Origin: Bacteroides sp.
GTDB taxonomy: Bacteria; Bacteroidota; Bacteroidia; Bacteroidales; Bacteroidaceae
Length of the DNA stretch: 15,705 nt
NCBI GenBank assembly: GCA_030151885.1
Contig: JASLCG010000042.1
Coordinates: forward strand, 1-15,705
Direction: 5' to 3'
Shown: piece after piece, positions 1 through 6,968 of the stretch
Layout: each line of letters begins with the position of its first letter
Position numbering within the stretch: position 1 is the first letter of the stretch
Program-made: the position numbers and the translations under genes
Notes under the pieces: generated by a model
Told to the model about the DNA's origin: nothing
Databases searched by the model: none
What the model saw: the letters and a program-made list of their open reading frames with translations, nothing else

Positions 1-53
1 AGAGCGTCAGATTGTGGTTCTGAATGTCGTGGGTTCGAATCCCATCAGTCACC
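1..53 (+). tRNA. tRNA-His (anticodon GUG), 5' part outside the window
   Basis: The window opens inside the D arm: GAGC at 2-5 is the 3' strand of the D stem. The anticodon stem is TCAGA (7-11) with TCTGA (19-23), around the seven-base loop TTGTGGT (12-18), which puts anticodon GTG at 14-16 and gives histidine. The variable loop is 24-28. The T stem is 29-33 with 41-45, around TTCGAAT. The 3' acceptor strand is 46-52, followed by C73 at 53, the discriminator typical of tRNA-His. The next bases are CAT, so the full CCA tail is not encoded and would have to be added after transcription. About 20 nucleotides of the 5' end lie upstream of the window. Confidence 0.95.
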
Positions 54-59
54 CATTAA

Positions 60-91
60 AAGAGTTAATCTAAAGATTGACTCTTTTTTTT
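60..91 (+). terminator. Rho-independent terminator of the tRNA gene, probably bidirectional
   Basis: An 11-bp stem (60-70 with 75-85, one G-T wobble) closes on the four-base loop TAAA and runs into eight T residues at 84-91. It starts seven bases after the tRNA end. Read on the minus strand the same stem is followed by a shorter T run (TTTT), so it can also stop transcripts coming from the converging gene at 110-721. Confidence 0.85.
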
Positions 92-109
92 ATAACAACA
101 TTACACTCC

Positions 110-721
110 TCAATTATCTTGTAATGGACGATGGATATTACTGATATAAGTAAATATAGACTCTAAATTATGAGCCAATTCCATTCCTGCCGAATAACTA
201 ATGTGTTTTGCTCTTGTAGGAGATACTGTATGATACTTAAAATCAAAGCAATTAATGTAAATATCTGGCAGGTGTTTTAGAGATAATGATAAGTGCAATA
301 ATATACTAGGTGTTATTTTTCCATCAGCTTCATTCTCTGGAGTTATTATTGTACTTGGATCTACTAATAGATTTTTACCAACCAATGCAGGTTGCCTCAC
401 ACCTGAGTGAGCTGAAAGATTGTGTATTTCATTCTTATTTAAAACTTTTGCTCCCAATATATCACTAAAATTCAGCAGTAGATGATGGTCATCTTCTATA
501 TATGCTACTTTAGCTAAATCGTAGTCGATAGCAACTAAAAAAGAGTTATTTAAGCCATAAATCATTTGAGCAACATCAAAGTCTTCATCTTCCTTTAAAC
601 GCTTCAACTGATTTTTTCCTAAATAACTTTTGTGTTTTTTAAAATAGAAAAGAGTTCCAGGTAATATAACTACCAAAAAAAAGATTCCTACTATAAAGAA
701 TATAGGCGATAAGTTACTCAT
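110..721 (-). CDS. Hypothetical protein with one N-terminal membrane helix (203 aa)
   Basis: I do not recognise the family with certainty. Residues 7-27 form a strongly hydrophobic helix, followed by the basic stretch FKKHK, so the protein is probably anchored in the inner membrane with the rest in the cytoplasm (positive-inside rule). The soluble part (about 45-200) has alternating strand-like segments such as FLVAIDYDLAKVAYI and LLLNFSDILGAKVL, then a helix near the C terminus (about 176-196). That pattern resembles small bacterial PH-like domains, but this is only an impression. The ATG is the first in the frame and sits just before the hydrophobic helix. The gene stands alone, converges on the tRNA-His gene and is separated from the starch operon by a strong terminator, so a role in starch use is not implied. 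Confidence 0.75.
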   Translation of the reverse strand: MSNLSPIFFIVGIFFLVVILPGTLFYFKKHKSYLGKNQLKRLKEDEDFDVAQMIYGLNNSFLVAIDYDLAKVAYIEDDHHLLLNFSDILGAKVLNKNEIHNLSAHSGVRQPALVGKNLLVDPSTIITPENEADGKITPSILLHLSLSLKHLPDIYINCFDFKYHTVSPTRAKHISYSAGMELAHNLESIFTYISNIHRPLQDN

Positions 722-751
722 AAATTATGATTAGCATTATAAACTTACTAA

Positions 752-770
752 ATGTAAAACATTATTACAT
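752..770. repeat. Short inverted repeat upstream of the 203-aa gene
   Basis: ATGTAA (752-757) and TTACAT (765-770) are perfect inverted arms separated by seven bases, 31 bases upstream of the start codon at 721. The spacing and dyad would suit a dimeric regulator, but the arms are short and the region is very A+T-rich, so chance is a real alternative. I see no convincing -7/-33 promoter beside it. Confidence 0.25.
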
Positions 771-803
771 AAGATACAATCTAAAAGCTATGTTCTTAAT
801 CAC

Positions 804-843
804 AAAAAAACGTACTCTGAGAAATCACTTCTAAGAGTACGTT
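804..843 (-). terminator. Strong terminator at the end of the starch operon
   Basis: AACGTACTCT (809-818) and AGAGTACGTT (834-843) form a perfect 10-bp stem. After one G-A mismatch it is extended by four further pairs (820-823 with 829-832) around the loop ATCAC. On the minus strand the stem is followed by a run of T residues (the A run at 804-810). It begins 42 bases after the susA stop codon and marks the 3' end of the operon. The + strand side lacks a T run, so it works in one direction. Confidence 0.9.
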
Positions 844-885
844 AAATTCAATTCTAACACATATTAATCAAGAAATCTAACTATT

Positions 886-2730
886 TTATTTCAACTCTAA
901 AATATAAACATCCCTGCCTGGTACTTTCAGAGTCTTTGTAGTTAAATCTAGATCTTGTCCACCGACAATATCTTTCCCTACTTTATAGGGACACAAAATC
1001 TCATTGTAGCGCTCTAAATTTATTTCTTTATTAGAGTCACTACCATTAATAATAACTAAGATAGTCTCTTTACCTAACTGACGAGCATAAACATATACCC
1101 CATTATTAGGAGAAAATTGTTTCAAAGTACCTTTCGAGATAACATCGTTACCTTTCCTCCACGTTAAGAGCATCTTAGTAAAATCAAATATAGCATTTTC
1201 TATATAAGTTCTACTACTTTTATCAAAAGCATTTTTAGAATCATCTTTCCAACCTCCAGGAAAATCCTCACGAACATAACCATCGCCTTTAGATTTATCG
1301 CCAAACATCCCTACTTCCGTTCCATAATATAATTGTGGAATTCCTCTTGTTGTCAATAAAAAAGAGAGTGCTTGCTTATAACGTTTTAAGTTTTGTGCAA
1401 GATCTTCATTCTTATTAAAACGATCAGTATCGTGATTATCTAAGAATACAAGTAAATTCATAGGATCAGCATATACAATATCCTCAGCTAAATATTCATA
1501 AATTCTAGATAAACCCTGTGACCAATCAGTTGTCTCCTCATCAAAAGCTTGATTCATTATTCCCATTAAAGGAAAATCCATTACTACAGGCAAATGAGAA
1601 TTTTTGGGAGCTGCCACTTTACTATCTGCCTGCCAAAACGAAACTCCGACATTCGAATTAACCCAAGTTTCGCCCACTATAGAGAAATTAGGATATTCAT
1701 TCAATAATTCTTTACACCATTCAGACATAAAATCAAAATCAGCATAAGGATGTGTATCCTGACGTATTCCATCAATTCCACCATATTCTATCCACCAAAT
1801 ACTATTTTGAACTAAATAGCGTTGAACATGTCTATTTCTATGGTTTAAGTCGGGCATAACAGATACAAACCAACCATCTACAGCTTTAGCCATATCATAC
1901 TTTGAAGCATAAGGATCAAATTGAGGTATCGTTTTATAAGAAGTTTGCACAAAATTTTCTTGAAAATTAAACCAGTTATGAGCTGGTTTATCTTTAAAGA
2001 AAATATGCTCACTACCACAATGATTAAAAATCATATCCATAACTACTTTAAGGCCCTTACCATGTGACTGATCAACAAATTGTACAAACTCCTCATTTGT
2101 TCCCAATCTTTCATCAACTTTATAATAGTCTGTAATGGCATAACCATGATAAGAGGTCTCTTTCATATCATTTTCCTGTACGGGATTTAACCATACTGCT
2201 GTTACACCTAAATCGGCCAAATAGTCGATTTTACTAGCTATACCTGCAATATCTCCACCATGTCTAGCACTAGGATTGGTTCTATCTGTATTTTTATCTT
2301 TTAAAGATGCCACAACATCATTGTTGGTATTACCATTCGCAAAACGATCTGGCATAATTAGGTATAAAACATCTTCAGATCTAAAACCTTGTGCTTTAAC
2401 TCTGCTCGTTCTCTCTTTTAGTTCATAAGGAATCTTTATTTCCTTCTTTCCTTTTTTTATATTTATTGTAAAATGCTCAGGTTTAGAATCTGCTAAATCT
2501 AAATACAATACTAAATAGTTCGAATTCTCTAACGATACTGTTTCGTTTATCTTAATATCATCAGATGACAGTGTAACAGACGCACCTCCCAAATCTTTTC
2601 CATGAAGTAATATTTGTAGCTCTGAGTTTTTCATTCCCGACCACCAAAAGGCAGGGTGAACAGTTTCTACCTTTTGAGCAATACTATAGGTTGATACAAA
2701 TATGAATAATAAATAAATTATTTTTCTCAT
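886..2730 (-). CDS. susA: Periplasmic neopullulanase / cyclomaltodextrinase, GH13 (SusA-like)
   Basis: Retaining GH13 enzyme of 614 aa, very close to B. thetaiotaomicron SusA (about 617 aa), which cuts alpha-1,4 bonds in imported maltooligosaccharides, cyclodextrins and pullulan. Residues 1-18 are a type I signal peptide (cleavage expected after SIA) without a lipobox cysteine, which places it in the periplasm. Residues about 20-110 form the beta-sandwich N domain of cyclomaltodextrinases, and the (beta/alpha)8 barrel begins at MPDRFANG (126-133). The conserved regions are intact: DMIFNH (232-237), DGIRQDTH with nucleophile D325, VGETW with acid/base E354, and DNHD with transition-state stabiliser D434. 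A C-terminal beta domain follows from about 530. It is the last gene of the operon, separated from susB by a hairpin. The exact substrate preference among GH13 neopullulanases is inferred. Confidence 0.93.
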   Translation of the reverse strand: MRKIIYLLFIFVSTYSIAQKVETVHPAFWWSGMKNSELQILLHGKDLGGASVTLSSDDIKINETVSLENSNYLVLYLDLADSKPEHFTINIKKGKKEIKIPYELKERTSRVKAQGFRSEDVLYLIMPDRFANGNTNNDVVASLKDKNTDRTNPSARHGGDIAGIASKIDYLADLGVTAVWLNPVQENDMKETSYHGYAITDYYKVDERLGTNEEFVQFVDQSHGKGLKVVMDMIFNHCGSEHIFFKDKPAHNWFNFQENFVQTSYKTIPQFDPYASKYDMAKAVDGWFVSVMPDLNHRNRHVQRYLVQNSIWWIEYGGIDGIRQDTHPYADFDFMSEWCKELLNEYPNFSIVGETWVNSNVGVSFWQADSKVAAPKNSHLPVVMDFPLMGIMNQAFDEETTDWSQGLSRIYEYLAEDIVYADPMNLLVFLDNHDTDRFNKNEDLAQNLKRYKQALSFLLTTRGIPQLYYGTEVGMFGDKSKGDGYVREDFPGGWKDDSKNAFDKSSRTYIENAIFDFTKMLLTWRKGNDVISKGTLKQFSPNNGVYVYARQLGKETILVIINGSDSNKEINLERYNEILCPYKVGKDIVGGQDLDLTTKTLKVPGRDVYILELK

Positions 2731-2755
2731 TCTAAAATCTCTTTTAAAGTATAAA

Positions 2756-2796
2756 ATACCCTCTGATAAGAATTCATAAAACTAGTCAGAGGGTAT
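2756..2796 (-). terminator. Intercistronic hairpin between susB and susA (weak terminator or mRNA processing element)
   Basis: A perfect 11-bp inverted repeat, ATACCCTCTGA (2756-2766) and TCAGAGGGTAT (2786-2796), has a 19-base loop and lies in the 94-base gap between the susB stop and the susA start. On the minus strand it is followed by ATTTTATAC rather than an unbroken T run. It therefore looks like a leaky terminator or a 3'-end stabiliser that lowers susA transcript relative to upstream genes. I found no clear -7 box for a separate susA promoter in this gap. Confidence 0.55.
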
Positions 2797-2824
2797 ATTC
2801 ATTTTAATATTTAAACAGTTTTGG

Positions 2825-4999
2825 TTATTTCTCCACTATACTTATAGCATAACCACCACCTGGAGCAGACTTAATATTTAATTTACTCTTTGATGTAACT
2901 GTTCTAGTTTTAATTACATACTCTTGTGGATTAGTTTTATAATGTGCATTCTTTCCATCTTGATATATTGTAGCTACATATTTTTTACCAGGCTCTAAAA
3001 AATCTAGAGAAATTTTAGACTGATGACCTTCTACTCCTGCGACATTACCCACAAACCAGTTACTACTATTTTTCTGTTTACGAGCTATAGTAATGTACTC
3101 ACCTGGTTCTGCCTCTAAGTATTTACTTTCATCCCAATCAATAGCAACATCCTTAATAAATTGAAAAGCATCCATAAACTGCTCATACACTTCTGGAATA
3201 TCAGCAGCCATCTGTAATGGACTATACATTGTTACATAAAGAGCTAATTGATTAGCTAAAGTTGTATTGATATGAGAATGATTATCTGGATTGTAGTAAC
3301 TAACATCCATTTGAAAAATACCAGGTGTATAATCCATTGGGCCGCCAATCAATCGTGTAAATGGTAAGACTGTAGCATGGTTAGGTTTATTACCACCAAA
3401 AGCTTGATACTCTGTACCACGAGCAGATTCATTGCCAATTAAGTTAGGATATGTTCTAGATAAACCTGTTGGGCGTACTGCTTCATGAGCATTAACCATA
3501 ATTTTATACTCAGCAGCTTTCTCAAGTGCATATTGGTAATGATTCACGATAGTTTGACTATAATGGTGCTCTCCTCTCGGTATAATATTACCTACATATC
3601 CACTTTTTACAGAGTTGTATCCATTATCTTTCATAAATTGATATGCCTTATCCATATGTCGCTCATAATTAACAGTAGAGCCAGATGTTTCATGATGCAT
3701 CATCATTTCAATACCCTTAGATTTAGCATAGTCACGCACTGCCACGACATCAAAGTCTGGATATGGAGTTACAAAGTCAAATACATAATCTTTAGAACGA
3801 GCAAACCAGTCTTCCCAACCTTCATTCCAGCCTTCAACAAGCAAGGCATCGAATCCATGTTTAGCAGCAAAATCGATGTAGCGTTTTACATTTTCTGTAG
3901 TAGCACCATGCTTTCCATTAGGCTTAACCTTTGTATAATCTGTTTCTCCTAACTTTACACTTAACAAATCATCAGTATAAGCCCAAGAGCTCTTGCCTGT
4001 AATCATTTCCCACCAAACGCCCATATATTTAACAGGACGTATCCAAGATGTATCTTCTATTTTACATGGTTCATTCAAGTTTAATGTCATATCAGAAGCT
4101 AAGATATCAGCAGCATTGTTACTTACTATAACAGTTCTCCAAGGCGATGTTGTAGGAGTTTGAATATACCCTTTATCACCAATAGCATCTGGTGTTAAAA
4201 TCGATTGAAAAATCATATTTTTATCGTCTAACTCCAAGTGCATACAAGCATAATTTACTAATGCTGCCTCATGAAGATTTATATATATACCATCATCACT
4301 TTTCATCATTAATGACGTTTGTACACCTGTTGGAGAAAATGGTGTTTGCGAAGTATTAGGTGTTATAGCTGTAGACATTAACCCCCTAATTTCAGATAGT
4401 TTAGATGTCGTATAATCATACTCTTGTGTATCATAATCTCCTGGTATCCAGAAAGCTTTATGGTCACCATGCATAGCAAACTGCGTTAACTCCTCTTTTA
4501 TTACAAAGTAAGTCAAATTCTTTTGTGATGGAAACTCATATCTAAATCCTAATCCATCGTCAAAAAGACGGAATCGAATAGCTATTTCTCTATCAGTACT
4601 TGGTTGTACCAATTTAACAAGCATTTCATTATAATGGTTGCGAATAGAGCTAGACTCCCCCCATACAGGTTTCCAAGTTTCATCAAAAGAGGTAGTTTCT
4701 ACCTTTTTAATTTCAAAGTCACTATAAAGATTTGCTAGTTTATTATTAAAATCTTTATCAGTTTCTGGAGAAAAATCATCAAAAGAAGCTGGCGCTCCCT
4801 CAATGTTCTTTTTCAGTTCAAAACCTAATGTACTAGGCTTTATAACCTGTACATCTTTATAATTTAATGAATAAGTAGGTCTTCCGTTATCACTAAGTTC
4901 AAAGTGTAGTTTAAACTCCTCATTAGGAGATTTAAGGTCTTGTGCTACCAAACCTCCTACTAGTAGACAACTCATTCCAAATGATAAGAATCGTTTCAT
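2825..4999 (-). CDS. susB: Periplasmic alpha-glucosidase, GH97 (SusB-like)
   Basis: Calcium-dependent GH97 enzyme of 724 aa (B. thetaiotaomicron SusB is about 738) that releases glucose from the non-reducing end of maltooligosaccharides. The signal peptide spans residues 1-19 (cleavage after VA). The N-terminal beta-sandwich runs to about 290, the catalytic TIM barrel covers about 320-620, and a C-terminal beta domain follows. Residues matching the inverting SusB active site appear at a constant offset of two: E437 in HHETSG and E506 in NAHEAVRPTG as base residues, and E530 in ESARGTEY as the acid. E524, and probably E193 in the N domain, match SusB calcium ligands. All key residues are present, so an inverting alpha-glucosidase is predicted rather than a retaining alpha-galactosidase of the same family. 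It lies 34 bases after the GH13 amylase gene in the same operon. Confidence 0.95.
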   Translation of the reverse strand: MKRFLSFGMSCLLVGGLVAQDLKSPNEEFKLHFELSDNGRPTYSLNYKDVQVIKPSTLGFELKKNIEGAPASFDDFSPETDKDFNNKLANLYSDFEIKKVETTSFDETWKPVWGESSSIRNHYNEMLVKLVQPSTDREIAIRFRLFDDGLGFRYEFPSQKNLTYFVIKEELTQFAMHGDHKAFWIPGDYDTQEYDYTTSKLSEIRGLMSTAITPNTSQTPFSPTGVQTSLMMKSDDGIYINLHEAALVNYACMHLELDDKNMIFQSILTPDAIGDKGYIQTPTTSPWRTVIVSNNAADILASDMTLNLNEPCKIEDTSWIRPVKYMGVWWEMITGKSSWAYTDDLLSVKLGETDYTKVKPNGKHGATTENVKRYIDFAAKHGFDALLVEGWNEGWEDWFARSKDYVFDFVTPYPDFDVVAVRDYAKSKGIEMMMHHETSGSTVNYERHMDKAYQFMKDNGYNSVKSGYVGNIIPRGEHHYSQTIVNHYQYALEKAAEYKIMVNAHEAVRPTGLSRTYPNLIGNESARGTEYQAFGGNKPNHATVLPFTRLIGGPMDYTPGIFQMDVSYYNPDNHSHINTTLANQLALYVTMYSPLQMAADIPEVYEQFMDAFQFIKDVAIDWDESKYLEAEPGEYITIARKQKNSSNWFVGNVAGVEGHQSKISLDFLEPGKKYVATIYQDGKNAHYKTNPQEYVIKTRTVTSKSKLNIKSAPGGGYAISIVEK

Positions 5000-5033
5000 A
5001 AGTTAGTTTATATTTATGTTTATAAAAGTAATT

Positions 5034-6914
5034 TTATTGTTGTGCTATAATTTTATATTCCCCTGGTTCTAATACTAACTGAGCATTATTTCCTATAGTT
5101 ACAACTTCGTTGGACGTAAGATCTATCCATTTAGCAGACTTATCAAAGCTTATATTTACATTATGGTTTACAACATCAAAGTTAGCAACAGTGTATACAG
5201 ATCCCTGTGCATGATGTAGCGCTACTTTTTTAATCCATCCCTCTCCTACTTCTAAATCAAAATTAGTTGTACTAAATGCAGGATTTTCTTTTTTAAGCTT
5301 TATAAAGAACGCAAAAGCATCATAAAGTTGTTTACGGCTATCTACATCCATATATTGCCAATATGAAGGTTTTATATCCAGCCTGTTTTCGCCATTTAAA
5401 CCATTAAGCTCAACATCATACCCTCTCTCTCCAAATTGCCAAATCATTTTAGGACCAGGTATAGAGAAGTATATAGCTGCTGCCGCCTCAACACGAGCTA
5501 AAGCAGTATTTAAGTCTTTACAACTATACGTATTAAACTCTTTACCATAAGCCAAGTTTTTAAACATAATACGCTCTTCATCATGGCTTTCCATATAAGA
5601 TACTAGGTGCGGTTTACTCCAACCTCTATTTTGATAAGATGTTCTAGAAAGATCATTATCTTTATATCCCATCGTAGCTTGATTATATTGCGAATTCATA
5701 TTTCCCCAAAGATAAATACCGTAGTCTGCTAGTTCTTTCTCTTCAATATTATCTGTTAAATGTTCAAAGATTACTATCGCATTTGGATTAACTTTCATAA
5801 TGCTATCATACATACGTTTTAATATTCGAATACGATCTGCATCATAATCCCAACCATCACCTCGATTATTAGTAAAGCCTTTTGTAAAATCAAATCTAAA
5901 ACCATCAATATTAAATTCTGTCAACCAATATTCGCATACACGATCAACAAACCTTTGGGTTGCTACGCTTTCATGATTAAAATCTTGCCCCCAAGCGTAA
6001 GCTGTATTTGGAGATTCTAAATTAAACCATGGATTATCTGCTAACATCTTATTATTCTTATCTTTTGATAACTTCACTAAAGCACATTGATCAAAAGCAT
6101 GATTTAAAACCATATCAATTACAACAGCTATCCCATTTGAGTGACAAGCATCTATAAATTCTTTATATGCTAATTCTGTACCATAAGCTTTATCTGTAGC
6201 AAAGAAATAGGACGGATTATAGCCCCAACTATTATTTCCTTCAAACTCATTTATAGGCATTAGCTCTATAACATTTACACCCAACTCTTTTAAATATGGT
6301 ATTTTTTCTTGTACAGCTTTTATATTCCTATCCTCAGTAAAATCTCTTATTAGTAACTCATAGATAACCATATTTTCAGGATTATCTATTTTAAAGTTTT
6401 TAATAGACCAATTATAGTTATTTTCAACTGTACTAACTAACATTGCTACTTCTCCACCAGCTCCAGCAGGATATGGATGAAGATTAGGATAGGTACCCTT
6501 AGAGATGTTTTTATCATTCTGATCTAAAACAATAGTAGCATAAGGATCTGCTATACGAATATAGTCATCAACTAAATATTGACAAGCATACTCCTTAGCT
6601 TCATCAAACTGTGTTAAATAGATCCAAAAACGTTCACCTTCCTTAGTTAACTTAAATTCTTCATTAACAGTCCAATTATTAAAATCACCTAATAGGTACA
6701 CTTCATCATTCAAAGGAGCATGAAGAACAAATGCTAAAGTTTTATCATCAATTCTAGTAATTCCATCTTTTAACCCCTCTAAGGTTCCTTCTTTTCTAAT
6801 AATAACGGAAGGATCTGGAATAATATCTTTACCTCTCCAAGGATTATTATCTAACTCATTGCAAGAGCCAAATAAAAGTGGAAGTAATAATAATAACCCA
6901 TATATATTTTTCAT
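5034..6914 (-). CDS. GH13 alpha-amylase lipoprotein with CBM48-like N-terminal domain (SusG position)
   Basis: Predicted starch-cutting amylase of 626 aa. I chose the ATG at 6914 because it leads straight into a lipoprotein signal (lipobox LFGSC, lipidated C18). An upstream in-frame TTG at 6944 would add ten residues and lies inside a hairpin. After C18 come acidic residues (NELDNN), consistent with export to the cell surface. Residues about 55-130 form a CBM48/E-set domain (VYLLGDFNNW, 72-81). The barrel carries all GH13 motifs: DMVLNH (267-272), DGFRFD with nucleophile D342, FEH with acid E384, and MESHDEER with D445. The C-terminal beta domain starts near 550. B. thetaiotaomicron SusG is longer (about 692 aa) and has a CBM58 inserted in its B domain. 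That insertion is not seen here, so orthology is uncertain although the role is probably the same. Confidence 0.88.
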   Translation of the reverse strand: MKNIYGLLLLLPLLFGSCNELDNNPWRGKDIIPDPSVIIRKEGTLEGLKDGITRIDDKTLAFVLHAPLNDEVYLLGDFNNWTVNEEFKLTKEGERFWIYLTQFDEAKEYACQYLVDDYIRIADPYATIVLDQNDKNISKGTYPNLHPYPAGAGGEVAMLVSTVENNYNWSIKNFKIDNPENMVIYELLIRDFTEDRNIKAVQEKIPYLKELGVNVIELMPINEFEGNNSWGYNPSYFFATDKAYGTELAYKEFIDACHSNGIAVVIDMVLNHAFDQCALVKLSKDKNNKMLADNPWFNLESPNTAYAWGQDFNHESVATQRFVDRVCEYWLTEFNIDGFRFDFTKGFTNNRGDGWDYDADRIRILKRMYDSIMKVNPNAIVIFEHLTDNIEEKELADYGIYLWGNMNSQYNQATMGYKDNDLSRTSYQNRGWSKPHLVSYMESHDEERIMFKNLAYGKEFNTYSCKDLNTALARVEAAAAIYFSIPGPKMIWQFGERGYDVELNGLNGENRLDIKPSYWQYMDVDSRKQLYDAFAFFIKLKKENPAFSTTNFDLEVGEGWIKKVALHHAQGSVYTVANFDVVNHNVNISFDKSAKWIDLTSNEVVTIGNNAQLVLEPGEYKIIAQQ

Positions 6915-6934
6915 AGTTCTTTTGTATATATCAA

Positions 6935-6955
6935 GGTGTAGCAAAATGCTACACC
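6935..6955 (-). other. Intercistronic hairpin between the susE-like gene and the GH13 gene
   Basis: GGTGTAGCA (6935-6943) and TGCTACACC (6947-6955) are perfect 9-bp arms around a three-base loop. The hairpin starts 13 bases after the susE-like stop codon and ends 20 bases before the GH13 start. On the minus strand it is followed by TTGATATA, not a T run, so it is not a canonical terminator. A stem at this place is more likely to protect the 3' end of the susC-susD-susE message or to guide RNA processing. Confidence 0.55.
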
Positions 6956-6968
6956 CTAATTATTTATT

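Noticed and set aside
53..56. Encoded CCA tail of tRNA-His
   Set aside because: Counting from the T arm puts C73 at 53 and only CA then T after it, so the CCA at 53-55 uses the discriminator base and is not a true encoded tail.
3485..3952. Plus-strand open frame of 155 codons opposite susB
   Set aside because: It lies entirely within the well-supported GH97 gene on the other strand, has a low-complexity hydrophobic and cysteine-rich composition typical of antisense frames, and shows no recognisable domain or promoter.
6915..6944. Longer start for the GH13 lipoprotein at the TTG of 6944
   Set aside because: The extra ten residues (charged, MLHLDIYKRT) would precede a normal lipoprotein signal, the codon is TTG, and it lies in a stable hairpin. 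The ATG at 6914 gives a standard signal and lipobox.
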